Below, piece after piece: positions 8,311 to 17,413 of a stretch of DNA of 64,000 bases. The translations under genes were made by a program, and so were the position numbers. The notes beneath the pieces were generated by a model that was not told the origin of the DNA, searched no databases, and saw only the letters and a list, made by a program, of their open reading frames with translations. Source of the stretch: Chitinophagaceae bacterium (lineage in GTDB: Bacteria > Bacteroidota > Bacteroidia > Chitinophagales > Chitinophagaceae); the NCBI GenBank assembly GCA_025449935.1, contig JANWIJ010000106.1:1-64000 (forward strand), given 5' to 3'. Position 1 is the stretch's first letter. Each line of letters starts with the position of its first letter.

Positions 8311-9044
8311 TTTAAGGCATTCCGTAAAGCCGCAACTTCCTTTGCAGCTATCGCGTTATTCATATAACTTTCTCCCGAATCTCCGAACGCCGTATGTATA
8401 AAGCTCATTTTACTTTTCTCTTTCCCGCGGAGCGACGAATGAAATTCCACGCAACCGGTTTTTTCTGCCAGCATTTTAATATTTTCCTGGCGAACACCGC
8501 TTCCGGGCATAATGATGATCCGCTCCCCTGCTTTGTTATTTAATTCAACTACCAGTTCAACCCCGTCCACGACGGAGGATTGTTGCCCGGAGGTCAGAAT
8601 TCTTTCACAACCGATTTCAATTAATTGCTCCAGGGCTTCAAACGGTTCTTTACACCGGTCAAATGCCCGGTGAAACGTAATGCCCAGCGGGTACGCCGCT
8701 TCAATCAATGCCGCTGTTCTAACGATATCGATCGTGCCATCCATATTCAATAATCCAATCACGATCCCGTCACACCCAACCTGTTTGCAAAGTTTTACAT
8801 CCTGCATCATGATGGCAAACTCTTCTTTGGTGTACAAGAAATCTCCACCCCTCGGACGAATAATTGGATAAAGGGGAATGGCAAAAGCTTCCCTGCATTG
8901 TTTGATAGTTCCAAAAGATGGGGTTGTTCCTCCTTCCGCCAGGTTTGCGCACAGTTCAATCCTGTCTGCCCCTCCTTCCACGGCCGACCTGGTCGTGGTA
9001 AAATCAGAAGTAGCAATCTCAATTATGTATTTCTCCCTTGTCAT
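8307..9044 (-). CDS. cutC: CutC family protein
   Basis: A 245-residue (beta/alpha)8 protein of the CutC family, full length. The N-terminal family signature is clear: EIATSDFTTTRSAVEGGADRI-type strand, then ELCANLAEGGTTPS. Later blocks PIIRPRGGDFLY, CDGIVIGLLN, TFHRAFD and RILTSGQQSS are also family hallmarks. CutC was first linked to copper homeostasis, but its biochemical role is unsettled. It is leftward and 30 bp downstream of the glycosylasparaginase, so the two may be co-transcribed. It converges on the TIM-barrel gene with a 4 bp overlap. Confidence 0.93.
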   Translation of the reverse strand: MTREKYIIEIATSDFTTTRSAVEGGADRIELCANLAEGGTTPSFGTIKQCREAFAIPLYPIIRPRGGDFLYTKEEFAIMMQDVKLCKQVGCDGIVIGLLNMDGTIDIVRTAALIEAAYPLGITFHRAFDRCKEPFEALEQLIEIGCERILTSGQQSSVVDGVELVVELNNKAGERIIIMPGSGVRQENIKMLAEKTGCVEFHSSLRGKEKSKMSFIHTAFGDSGESYMNNAIAAKEVAALRNALN

Positions 9045-9074
9045 AATGTGTCCCTGTATTGTCGGCTATTACGA

Positions 9075-10121
9075 TTAAATCCAGTTTTTAGCCGTGAAGA
9101 CTTTCGTACCCTCTTTCGTGGTGACGCAATAAGTAAACCCCTTTTGTATGGCAAAGCCGCCATGCTGCCCTTTATTATTGATCGCTAAAAATCCCACCTG
9201 GACATCTTTTGCAGTAGTTCCTTTATTTTTTATGATCCGGCGGACAGCTTCTTTACAGGCAGCTTCCGGAGTTAAACCACGACGCATCGCTTCCACCACG
9301 GTATGAGAACCGCATATTTTCACGACTTCCTCCCCTACACCCGTTGCAGAAGCTGCACCAACTTCGTTATCTACAAATAACCCGGCACCGATGATCGGTG
9401 AGTCTCCTACCCGGCCATGCATTTTAAAAGCCATACCACTGGTGGTGCAGGCCCCTCCAAGGTTCCCGTTAGTATCCATGGCTACCATACCTATTGTATC
9501 ATGATTCAAAACAGGCGATGGCCAGGGATACGGAACTTCCTGGTGACCCGGGTTTTGATCCTTCGTGGCCTTTTCAAATTCCTTCATCGTATCCATCGGA
9601 TCGTACTTCGCTGTTTTCAACCATTCCTTCCATGTTTTCTCACTTTCCTTAGTCAGCAGGTTTTCTTTTTGAAATCCCTGGGAAAGGGCAAAACGCAAAG
9701 CCCCTTCTCCCACTAATTGCACATGTGGGGTTTTCTCCATCACAAGCCTCGCTACCAGCACCGGGTGCATAATGTGTTCAATGGCCATCACGGCTCCGCA
9801 ATTCCCATATTCATCCATGACGCAGCTGTCCAGGGTCACTTTTCCATCCCTGTCCGGCAAACCACCATACCCTACACTGTTATCTTTTGGATCCGCCTCT
9901 GGCACCTGCACCCCTTTCACCACAGCATCCAGTGCCCGGCCCCCTGTACCCAATATTTCCCAGGCAGCCGCATTGGCTTTTACATTAGGCCCCCAGGTTG
10001 AAATAACAATGGGTTTACCTCTTATTCCCTGTTCCGTCCGGGATGCCCAAAGCTTATTCCCGAATGCAGTTGCGAAACCAGTAAATGCTGAGGCCCGGAT
10101 AAACTTTCTCCTGTTGATCAT
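9075..10121 (-). CDS. N4-(beta-N-acetylglucosaminyl)-L-asparaginase, exported
   Basis: A 348-residue Ntn-hydrolase of the glycosylasparaginase type, which cleaves the GlcNAc-Asn bond of degraded N-glycoproteins. I choose the ATG at 10121, which gives the Tat-like signal MINRRKFIRASAF; a GTG 39 bp upstream would only add an unrelated leader. The autoprocessing site is NHDTIGM, with the catalytic Thr at residue 209, and the binding motif GRVGDSPIIGAG follows. Export fits periplasmic breakdown of glycopeptides, in line with the nearby GH20 hexosaminidase and NagB. Confidence 0.92.
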   Translation of the reverse strand: MINRRKFIRASAFTGFATAFGNKLWASRTEQGIRGKPIVISTWGPNVKANAAAWEILGTGGRALDAVVKGVQVPEADPKDNSVGYGGLPDRDGKVTLDSCVMDEYGNCGAVMAIEHIMHPVLVARLVMEKTPHVQLVGEGALRFALSQGFQKENLLTKESEKTWKEWLKTAKYDPMDTMKEFEKATKDQNPGHQEVPYPWPSPVLNHDTIGMVAMDTNGNLGGACTTSGMAFKMHGRVGDSPIIGAGLFVDNEVGAASATGVGEEVVKICGSHTVVEAMRRGLTPEAACKEAVRRIIKNKGTTAKDVQVGFLAINNKGQHGGFAIQKGFTYCVTTKEGTKVFTAKNWI

Positions 10122-10205
10122 TGTTGGGATTTTAGACGGTGAAATTAAGGATTCACGCACAGGTTCTTCTAAAATTGAACATTAACAGAACGACAGGAAT
10201 AAATA

Positions 10206-10237
10206 TTTGATGTTTAAACATTGATTATGTATCTTTG
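10206..10237 (+). promoter_or_regulatory. Bacteroidota-type primary promoter
   Basis: A -33 box TTTG (10206-10209) is followed after 20 bases by a -7 box TATCTTTG (10230-10237). This matches the Bacteroidota housekeeping consensus TTTG and TAnnTTTG. It is 17 bp before the ATG of the FMN reductase gene, so the leader would be short. It probably drives the FMN reductase and first pirin genes. Confidence 0.7.
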
Positions 10238-10254
10238 TATCCAAACTGAAAAAA

Positions 10255-10821
10255 ATGAAAATAGAAATTATAGCAGGAAGTCCCCGGTTAAACAGTGTTA
10301 CGTTTCGCGTAGCCCTTTACCTGAAAAACTGGCTGGCACAGAATACCAGCCATGATATAAATATTATTGATATGAAGGAATGGAATGTCCCTCCAATCCA
10401 ATCCGTGTGGGTATCCGCGGATAAAGTCCCCATAGAGTTCCGGCCACTGGCAGAGAGAGTATTTGAGGCCGATGCTATTATCCTGGTTACACCGGAATAT
10501 AATGGTAGCTACTCCCCCGCCATGAAGAACCTGCTGGATCATTTTCCTAAACAGAATCGCAAGCCTTTCGGCATTGTAACAGCTTCCCCCGGCGGCCTCG
10601 GTGGCATCAGGGCTTCACAGCAGTTACTTCAACTGGTGCCTGCCCTGTTTGGCATAGCTTCCCCAAACCTCCTGATTGTTCCGGCGGTTGATAAAAAATT
10701 CAGTCCCGATGGAGATTTGCTAGATGAAAGTTTTCAGCATGCCGCTCATAACTTCATGACAGAATTCTTATGGCTGTCTGAAAAAATTGTAGAAGATAAA
10801 GTAACCGTTTTATCAAAATAA
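10255..10821 (+). CDS. NADPH-dependent FMN reductase family protein
   Basis: A 188-residue flavodoxin-like reductase. The FMN phosphate loop is the N-terminal IIAGSPRLNSVT. The second signature, ILVTPEYNGSYSPAMKNLLD, is diagnostic of the NADPH-dependent FMN reductase / chromate-quinone reductase family. A third block, FGIVTASPGGLGG, is also typical. The protein should be cytoplasmic. It is followed after 12 bp by a pirin gene, a common pairing in which the flavoprotein may deal with quinone or oxidative stress. The natural substrate is not evident. Confidence 0.9.
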   Translation: MKIEIIAGSPRLNSVTFRVALYLKNWLAQNTSHDINIIDMKEWNVPPIQSVWVSADKVPIEFRPLAERVFEADAIILVTPEYNGSYSPAMKNLLDHFPKQNRKPFGIVTASPGGLGGIRASQQLLQLVPALFGIASPNLLIVPAVDKKFSPDGDLLDESFQHAAHNFMTEFLWLSEKIVEDKVTVLSK

Positions 10822-10827
10822 AAGGAG
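10821..10827 (+). promoter_or_regulatory. Shine-Dalgarno-like site before first pirin gene
   Basis: AAAGGAG overlaps the stop codon of the FMN reductase gene and sits six bases before the ATG at 10834. Strong Shine-Dalgarno sequences are uncommon in this phylum and in this window. It supports this start and suggests coupled translation with the upstream gene. Confidence 0.5.
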
Positions 10828-10833
10828 TTCATC

Positions 10834-11544
10834 ATGAAAGCTATTCTGCACAAAGCAAATACAAGAGGTCATGCCAGTCATGGATGGCTGGATTCTTATC
10901 ACACGTTCAGCTTCGCTGGTTATCATAATCCCGAAAGAATTCACTTCGGCGCGCTGCGGGTATTAAATGATGATACAGTTTCAGGAGGAATGGGATTCGG
11001 TACCCATCCGCATGATAACATGGAAATCATTTCGATCCCTACTTCCGGTGACCTGGAACATAAGGACAGCATGGGTAATATACAGGTCATCAGTCCCGGT
11101 GATGTGCAGGTGATGAGTGCAGGTACAGGCATACAGCACGGAGAAAAAAATAAAAACGCGGCAGAGCCGGTTAAGTTTTTCCAGGTCTGGGTATTCCCCA
11201 ATAAAAAAAATGTGGAACCCCGCTATGACCAGAAGAATTTTTCAGTTGCCGAGAAACACAACCAGCTCCGGACTATTGTCTCCCCCCTTGGCACGGCTGA
11301 CAGTGGTGTGCAGATCCACCAGGATGCCTGGTTCAGCCTGGGCAGGCTTGATAAGGATTTTTCCACGGCTTATAACCTGAAAAAGAAGAATAACGGTGTA
11401 TATGCTTTCGTGATCGAAGGAGATGTGACCATTAACGGCCAGCCATTAAACAGCCGCGATGGCCTGGGAATTACAGAAACCGGAACGCTGGATATTAAAG
11501 CAGACAGTGATGCCGAACTATTGTTGATGGAAGTTCCGATGTAA
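10834..11544 (+). CDS. Pirin family protein (YhhW-like, bicupin)
   Basis: A 236-residue bicupin. The N-terminal pirin signature HASHGWLDSYHTFSFAGYHN is followed by the metal ligands of the first cupin in FGTHPHDNMEIIS and later SAGTGIQHGEKN (three His and a Glu). Homologues such as E. coli YhhW bind a single metal and show quercetin 2,3-dioxygenase activity in vitro. Physiological roles are unclear but often linked to redox stress. It forms an operon with the upstream FMN reductase. Confidence 0.93.
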   Translation: MKAILHKANTRGHASHGWLDSYHTFSFAGYHNPERIHFGALRVLNDDTVSGGMGFGTHPHDNMEIISIPTSGDLEHKDSMGNIQVISPGDVQVMSAGTGIQHGEKNKNAAEPVKFFQVWVFPNKKNVEPRYDQKNFSVAEKHNQLRTIVSPLGTADSGVQIHQDAWFSLGRLDKDFSTAYNLKKKNNGVYAFVIEGDVTINGQPLNSRDGLGITETGTLDIKADSDAELLLMEVPM

Positions 11545-11608
11545 AAAATGCGGACAGGGGCAATGGAAACAAATTATTCAATACCTGTTTCAAACTAAAA
11601 TAGAATTT

Positions 11609-12484
11609 ATGAGTACCAATAAAACAATAGAAGCAGTCATTCCTCCTCCTGCCCCTCATATGGTGGGTGATGGGTTCCGGGTACATAGTTTTTTCCCCGG
11701 CGGGCGCTTGATAGATAAAAAAAGAATGAGTCCTTTTTTCCTGCTTGATTATGGCTCCAAAGTGGATTTCAGTCCTTCGGAGGAGCCGCGTGGCGTGGGT
11801 GTCCATCCTCACGCAGGATTTGAAACAGTAACCATCGCTTATCAAGGAAAAATTGCGCACCATGACAGCGCCGGCAACAGTGGAATCATCAGCGAAGGGG
11901 ATGTGCAATGGATGACCGCCGGTTCCGGGCTGCTGCATAAAGAGTATCATGAAAATGAATTCAGCCGTAAGGGTGGCTTATTCCAGATGGTACAGCTATG
12001 GGTTAATCTTCCTGCCAGACACAAAAAAACCAAACCAAAATACCAGGAGCTCAGCAACGCGGGAATGGGTCGTCATTACCTGGGAGATAAAGAAAGCTAT
12101 ATCGAAGTAATTGCCGGGGAGTTCCAGGGAACAAAAGGTCCTGCCTCCACTTTTACACCAATGCACGTATACAATGCCCGGTTGAAAAAAGACCGTATAG
12201 CTAACCTTAGTTTCTCCGCTAATTATAACACGGCCTTACTGATCATCGAAGGAAAAGCATTGATAAATGAAAAGGAAGTAGCAACTGATCATTTTGTTTT
12301 GTTTAAGAATGACGGTGAGGAAATTTCAATCAAGGCTGTTGAAGATGCTGTTATACTTGTTTTATCGGGGGAGCCGATTGATGAGCCCATTGCGGCCTAT
12401 GGTCCCTTCCTGATGAATAACTGGAAGGAAGTAGAACAGGCCATGCAGGATGTGAATACTGGAAAGTTTGGAACGTTGGTGTAA
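11609..12484 (+). CDS. Pirin family protein (larger paralogue)
   Basis: A 291-residue pirin, clearly different from the smaller one 64 bp upstream. The N-terminal cupin has GVGVHPHAGFETVTIAYQG and, further on, WMTAGSGLLHKEYH, which supply the His/His/His/Glu metal site. The second cupin covers the C-terminal half and ends with the pirin_C segment EPIDEPIAAYGPFLMN. A role in redox sensing or dioxygenase chemistry is possible. The pair may come from an old duplication, but the two proteins belong to distinct pirin subgroups. Confidence 0.92.
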   Translation: MSTNKTIEAVIPPPAPHMVGDGFRVHSFFPGGRLIDKKRMSPFFLLDYGSKVDFSPSEEPRGVGVHPHAGFETVTIAYQGKIAHHDSAGNSGIISEGDVQWMTAGSGLLHKEYHENEFSRKGGLFQMVQLWVNLPARHKKTKPKYQELSNAGMGRHYLGDKESYIEVIAGEFQGTKGPASTFTPMHVYNARLKKDRIANLSFSANYNTALLIIEGKALINEKEVATDHFVLFKNDGEEISIKAVEDAVILVLSGEPIDEPIAAYGPFLMNNWKEVEQAMQDVNTGKFGTLV

Positions 12485-12536
12485 CGAGGTAAGTGTGAAG
12501 ATTCGTTCGAATAAGCTAATAGCAACCAGCCCCGGG

Positions 12537-13013
12537 CTACCCGCTCTTTTTCTCAATAAAGGCAACAAGGCTCTTCCTCGCATTCTGCTGGATCTTTCTT
12601 TTCATAAAACCAGTCCAGCCCAATAAAACTCCTTTGATCCCAAGGGCCTGGCCAGCCCACCTGCTCAGTTTGAAGGCATCGCTGTGTTCGATGATCTTCC
12701 CATCCTTCAGCAACATGAATGCCCTGGCATTATTGACTACTTTTCTTCCTGTTTTTGAAAAAGTATAGCGGGCAGTCCAGTTGCAGGTGGCGTACTCATC
12801 ATCAAGCAATTGAATATTGGAAAAAGTCAGGGAAAAATCTTTGGCATTTTTGCATAACATTTCCCACATCGATCTTGCTTCATCACCCCGCAGCAAACCA
12901 AAAGCCGGGTCGTTGAATACAATGTCATCACTGTAACAGCTGTTCATGGTTTGGTAATCCAGCTGCTGGAAAGCAGTATAGAATTTAGTTATGATGGCTG
13001 CATTCGTTTGCAT
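12537..13013 (-). CDS. SnoaL/NTF2-like family protein
   Basis: A 158-residue protein with the cone-shaped NTF2-like alpha+beta fold. It opens with ITKFYTAFQQLDYQTMNSCY and continues with IVFNDPAFGLLRGDEARSMW, the typical helix-strand-helix layout of polyketide-cyclase/SnoaL-like proteins. FKLSRWAGQALGI near the end is a recurrent feature of one bacterial subgroup. There is no signal peptide. It stands alone, transcribed leftward between two rightward groups. The ligand is unknown. Confidence 0.8.
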   Translation of the reverse strand: MQTNAAIITKFYTAFQQLDYQTMNSCYSDDIVFNDPAFGLLRGDEARSMWEMLCKNAKDFSLTFSNIQLLDDEYATCNWTARYTFSKTGRKVVNNARAFMLLKDGKIIEHSDAFKLSRWAGQALGIKGVLLGWTGFMKRKIQQNARKSLVAFIEKKSG

Positions 13014-13071
13014 AAAATAAAAATGAAGGTGAACAGGGAATCAGTAAATTTAGCCTATCAAAATTACTTCC

Positions 13072-14949
13072 ATGAGAAAATCACTCTTTTTTATTCATTT
13101 CGTCCTGTCCCTAACAGTGGCAACTGCCCAGCCAGAACAGGATTCTGCGTGGATCAGGGATAATTATACTAAGATGGAACAGTACATCCCGATGCGGGAT
13201 GGAATAAAATTATTCACATCCGTTTACCTACCCAATGATAAAAGTGAAAAACATCCGGTGCTGATGGTGCGCACGCCGTATTCCTGTGCGCCTTACGGTA
13301 AGGATTTCTCTTCCCGGCTCTGGAGCGGTCACTGGAAATATTATGCCCGGGAAAATTACATTATGGTTATACAGGATGTTAGAGGAAGATGGATGAGTGA
13401 AGGGGAATTTGTAGATGTCCGGCCATTCAATAACAACAAAACGGGTAACGATATTGATGAAGCCAGTGATACCTGGGATGCTATTGACTGGATTATCAAA
13501 AACATTTCCAACAACAATGGCAACGTGGGTATTTTCGGGGTCTCTTACCCCGGATTTTATGCCACGATGGCGGCAGCAAGCCATCACCCCGCCTTAAAAG
13601 CCGTCAGCCCCCAGGCGCCCGTAACCGACTGGTTTATGGGCGATGATTTTCATCACAATGGCGCTTTTTTTCAAATGGATGGTTTCAGTTTTTACTCTTC
13701 CTTCGGCAAGCCAAGACCAAAACCAACAACTGTGGGACCCACCGGCTTTAACTCCCCAATCCGCGATAATTATAAATTCTTCCTTCAAAATCCGTTGCCT
13801 AAACTGATGGAATATATGAAGGACAGCGTGGCTTTCTGGAAAGAAATGTATGCCCATCCAAATTATGATGATTGGTGGAAGGCTCGTGATGCACGGCGGG
13901 CTATGTACAATATCAAACCAGCGATGCTGGTGGTGGGCGGTCTTTTTGATGCGGAAGATTGTTTTGGGGCCTGGAACCTGTACAAGGCTATCGAAAAACA
14001 AAATCCAACGGCCAATAACCGGATCGTCATGGGCCCCTGGGCACACGGTCAATGGGGTGGAAGGTTTGGCTTCAACATGGGCAATGTCCGGTTTGGCGAA
14101 AACACTTCTTTTACCTACCAGAATAATATAGAGATACCATTCTTTAACTATTATCTCAAGGGTAAAGGTGATGAGCCGAAGATCGCTGAAGCCACTGTTT
14201 TTATGACCGGCGCCAATGAGTGGAAGAAATTTGATCAATGGCCCCCGGCGGCAACACAACCACGACTGGTCTACCTGGCCCCCGGCGGTGCGCTTTCGTG
14301 GAACCTTCCCACTTTTGTAAAACCCGGGAGTTTTACCGAATACATCAGCGACCCTGCACACCCGGTTCCTTATACAGAAGATATACATTTCAATCGTACC
14401 ACTGAGTATATGACAGATGACCAGCGATTTGCTACCCGCCGCCCGGATGTGTTAAGTTTTGAGACTTCTCCGTTAGAAGAAGATTTAACATTGGCAGGTC
14501 CGGTAATGGCCAACCTGAAAGTGAGTATTTCCGGAACGGATGCTGATTTCGTGGTGAAAGTAATAGATGTATTTCCCGATGACTTTAATTATCCTGCAAC
14601 CTGGCCGGGTAATGGAAAGAATTACCCGATGAGGGGTTACCAGATGCTGGTACGCGGAGAGATCATGCGGGGAAAATACCGCAATAGTTTTGAAACACCG
14701 GTACCTTTTAAACCCGGCAAGATCGAAACGGTAAAATTCGAACTCCCGGATGTAGCACATGTATTTAAGAAAGGGCATCGTTTAATGATACAAATACAGA
14801 GCAGTTGGTTCCCGCTGGCAGACCGGAACCCGCAAAAGTTTATGAATATCTACGAAGCAAATGAAACCGATTTTCAAAAAGCGACCATCCGCATTTATCA
14901 CGATTCGTCGAACCCATCCAGCATTTTACTGCCCTTACTTAACAATTAA
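13072..14949 (+). CDS. CocE/NonD family serine hydrolase (X-Pro dipeptidyl-peptidase-like)
   Basis: A 625-residue secreted alpha/beta hydrolase of the S15/CocE type. A Sec signal peptide ends at about ATAQ (residue 20). The nucleophile is Ser158 in GIFGVSYPG. The family's IPMRDGIKLFTSVYLP entry and QDVRGRWMSEGEF oxyanion region are present, and a C-terminal jelly-roll domain spans about 400-620. The acid and His of the triad lie in FDAEDCFGAWN and GPWAHGQWGG. It probably hydrolyses peptides or esters in the periplasm. It precedes the hexosaminidase gene by 6 bp, so the two are co-transcribed. Confidence 0.92.
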   Translation: MRKSLFFIHFVLSLTVATAQPEQDSAWIRDNYTKMEQYIPMRDGIKLFTSVYLPNDKSEKHPVLMVRTPYSCAPYGKDFSSRLWSGHWKYYARENYIMVIQDVRGRWMSEGEFVDVRPFNNNKTGNDIDEASDTWDAIDWIIKNISNNNGNVGIFGVSYPGFYATMAAASHHPALKAVSPQAPVTDWFMGDDFHHNGAFFQMDGFSFYSSFGKPRPKPTTVGPTGFNSPIRDNYKFFLQNPLPKLMEYMKDSVAFWKEMYAHPNYDDWWKARDARRAMYNIKPAMLVVGGLFDAEDCFGAWNLYKAIEKQNPTANNRIVMGPWAHGQWGGRFGFNMGNVRFGENTSFTYQNNIEIPFFNYYLKGKGDEPKIAEATVFMTGANEWKKFDQWPPAATQPRLVYLAPGGALSWNLPTFVKPGSFTEYISDPAHPVPYTEDIHFNRTTEYMTDDQRFATRRPDVLSFETSPLEEDLTLAGPVMANLKVSISGTDADFVVKVIDVFPDDFNYPATWPGNGKNYPMRGYQMLVRGEIMRGKYRNSFETPVPFKPGKIETVKFELPDVAHVFKKGHRLMIQIQSSWFPLADRNPQKFMNIYEANETDFQKATIRIYHDSSNPSSILLPLLNN

Positions 14950-14955
14950 CCGATT

Positions 14956-17346
14956 ATGCGATTTGTAATCCTCGTATCCCTTGTTCTGTTTATACATCCG
15001 TTTCTTTCAGCACAACCTGATGAAAAATATGTTCTTCCCGATCTTATACCACAACCTGTATCATTGAAAGGGGCAAACGGCTTTTATGTTTTGAAGAGTA
15101 AAATAACCGTTAGTAACAGTTTGCCTGCTCATGAATGGCCGGGGCTCTACTCCTATTTCCGGGAAGAGATGAAAAAGTTATTCAACATCACGGTTACAGA
15201 AGCGGCTAAGGGGCAGCAGGGCGATATTGCATTCCGGATGCAGCGTATGCCTACTTCCGGCAAACCTGCCTATGAACTGGAAGTCGGAAAGGAGGGCATT
15301 TTCATTACAAGCAATTTTGCAGAACCCGCCTTTCATGCGATGCAGACCTTATTCCAGCTCATCCCTTCTCCTCCCCAAAAAAAAGAAATCCCCCGGTTAA
15401 AAATATTTGATCATGCGCGTTTTGAATACCGCGGAATGCATCTCGATGTAAGCCGTCATTTTTTTCCCGTGGCTTTTATCAAACGATACATTGACTACCT
15501 CGCCCATCATAAATTGAACAGGTTTCACTGGCACCTGACGGACGACCAGGGCTGGCGGATCCAGGTCAAAAAATACCCCAGGCTAACTTCGGCAGGCGCC
15601 TGGCGAAACGGCACCATCCTTGCGCGTTATCCCGGAAATGGAAGCGATAATACCCGGTATGGCGGGTTTTATACACAGGAAGAAATAAAGGAAGTTGTAA
15701 AGTATGCACAGGAAAGATTTATTGAAGTGATCCCCGAAATTGAGATGCCGGGCCATAGCAGCGCCGCGATTGCTGCCTATCCGGGGTTGAGTTGTTTTCC
15801 CGGTAAGCCAACTCATATTCCACCCAGGATGATCTCTCAAAAAAGTGTAGCTGAACAAAACAAAGGTAGGATTAAGCTGGTCCAGGAAACCTGGGGCGTG
15901 TTTGATGATGTGTTCTGCGCGGGGAATGACTCCACATTTTTATTCCTGCAAAATGTAATAGATGAAGTGGCTGAACTTTTTCCATCGAAATATTTTCATA
16001 TCGGTGGCGATGAATCTCCGAAGACACATTGGAAGATCTGCCCGAAATGCCAGCAACGGATCAAAGATCTAAATCTGAAAGACGAGCATGAGCTGCAGAG
16101 TTATTTTGTGCAGCGTATTGAAAAACACCTGAACAGTAAAAGCAAAACCCTGATCGGCTGGGATGAAATCCTGGAAGGGGGGCTGGCGCCCAATGCCATT
16201 GTCATGAGCTGGCGCGGTGAAACTGGTGGTATCGAGGCCGCGAAACAAAAGCATCCCGTGATCATGACACCGGGTAACCCGGTATATTTTGATCATTCAC
16301 AATCAGACAATGAAGATTCAGTGACGATTGGTGGTTATAACCCGATAGAGAAAGTGTATGCCTATGAACCGATTCCCAAAGAGCTGAGCGAAGAAGAAGG
16401 AAAATATGTGCTCGGCGCGCAGGCCAATGTATGGACAGAATACATAAAAACTCCCAGGAAGGCTGAGTATATGATCTTTCCAAGAATGGCAGCTTTAAGT
16501 GAAGTATTGTGGAGTCCAGAGGCCGGGCGCAATTGGAACGATTTTGAAAAAAAATTACCGGCACAATTCAGGCGATATGATTTGTGGGGGGCGAATTACA
16601 GTAAGACCTACTACGAACTTAAAACATCGGTATTGCCTGCTGCTGATTTCTCGGGTGTATTGTGTAAAATCGATTCTAAAAAATTAAAGGAAGGGGAATC
16701 TGTTTTTTATTCCGAGGATACGGTAGGTGGCGATAAATGGGGTAAGTGGATTAAATATTCGGAACCCATAAAGATTCAATCCGGTTATTTGACTGCCTTT
16801 AAAGTTGGGTCCGATGCTTTTGATAAGACTATATTTTACGAGCCGAAGACGCTCCAATTTCATTTTAATAAAGCAACCGGAAAAAAAATAATTTTAACCA
16901 ATCCCGCCTCCGGCAAATATCCCGGCGATGGGGCATTTACACTGGTTAACGGCGTGATCAATGCAAAAGGTTTGGGGAAAAGCCGCGAATTCCTGGGATT
17001 TGAAGGTGCGGACTGTGAACTGGTAATTGATCTCGGTGCAAAAATGGAATTTAAAGAGATAGTCGTTTACTCCTTTACACAGATCGCCAGCTGGATCTAT
17101 CCCCCGAGATCTACCGAATTTACTCTCAGTGATGACGGCATAAATTTCCGCTCTGCAGATACGACTGTTTTCTCCGATATAGAACCCTATATGAAAAGGA
17201 AATCACGCATGCGGGGGTTGCACGATGAAATATTCTCCGCCCGGTATATAAAAATATTTATCAGGAATTATGGAATCATCCCGCAGCAGAACCCAGGTGG
17301 AGGAAATAAGCCATGGTTATTCCTGGATGAGATCGAAGTGAACTAA
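14956..17346 (+). CDS. Beta-N-acetylhexosaminidase, GH20, exported
   Basis: A 796-residue glycoside hydrolase. A signal peptide ends near LSAQ (residue 20). A GH20b-like domain spans about 25-150, and the catalytic barrel starts at FEYRGMHLDVSRHFF. The catalytic Asp352-Glu353 pair is in FHIGGDESPK. The C-terminal part, about 600-796, looks like a chitobiase C-terminal plus a discoidin-like (F5/8 type C) carbohydrate-binding domain. The enzyme releases terminal GlcNAc or GalNAc from glycans. With glycosylasparaginase and NagB nearby it suggests use of host, fungal or peptidoglycan amino sugars. Confidence 0.95.
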   Translation: MRFVILVSLVLFIHPFLSAQPDEKYVLPDLIPQPVSLKGANGFYVLKSKITVSNSLPAHEWPGLYSYFREEMKKLFNITVTEAAKGQQGDIAFRMQRMPTSGKPAYELEVGKEGIFITSNFAEPAFHAMQTLFQLIPSPPQKKEIPRLKIFDHARFEYRGMHLDVSRHFFPVAFIKRYIDYLAHHKLNRFHWHLTDDQGWRIQVKKYPRLTSAGAWRNGTILARYPGNGSDNTRYGGFYTQEEIKEVVKYAQERFIEVIPEIEMPGHSSAAIAAYPGLSCFPGKPTHIPPRMISQKSVAEQNKGRIKLVQETWGVFDDVFCAGNDSTFLFLQNVIDEVAELFPSKYFHIGGDESPKTHWKICPKCQQRIKDLNLKDEHELQSYFVQRIEKHLNSKSKTLIGWDEILEGGLAPNAIVMSWRGETGGIEAAKQKHPVIMTPGNPVYFDHSQSDNEDSVTIGGYNPIEKVYAYEPIPKELSEEEGKYVLGAQANVWTEYIKTPRKAEYMIFPRMAALSEVLWSPEAGRNWNDFEKKLPAQFRRYDLWGANYSKTYYELKTSVLPAADFSGVLCKIDSKKLKEGESVFYSEDTVGGDKWGKWIKYSEPIKIQSGYLTAFKVGSDAFDKTIFYEPKTLQFHFNKATGKKIILTNPASGKYPGDGAFTLVNGVINAKGLGKSREFLGFEGADCELVIDLGAKMEFKEIVVYSFTQIASWIYPPRSTEFTLSDDGINFRSADTTVFSDIEPYMKRKSRMRGLHDEIFSARYIKIFIRNYGIIPQQNPGGGNKPWLFLDEIEVN

Positions 17347-17413
17347 CACGAACCCGCAAAAAACAGCATTAACCTTCGCAGGTATTTTTTATCTTTACTG
17401 CTAAATCCATTCA

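Noticed and set aside
13594-14388. Long leftward open frame of 264 codons
   Set aside because: It lies wholly inside the CocE/NonD hydrolase gene on the other strand, has no family features, and its residues follow the codon pattern of the real gene.
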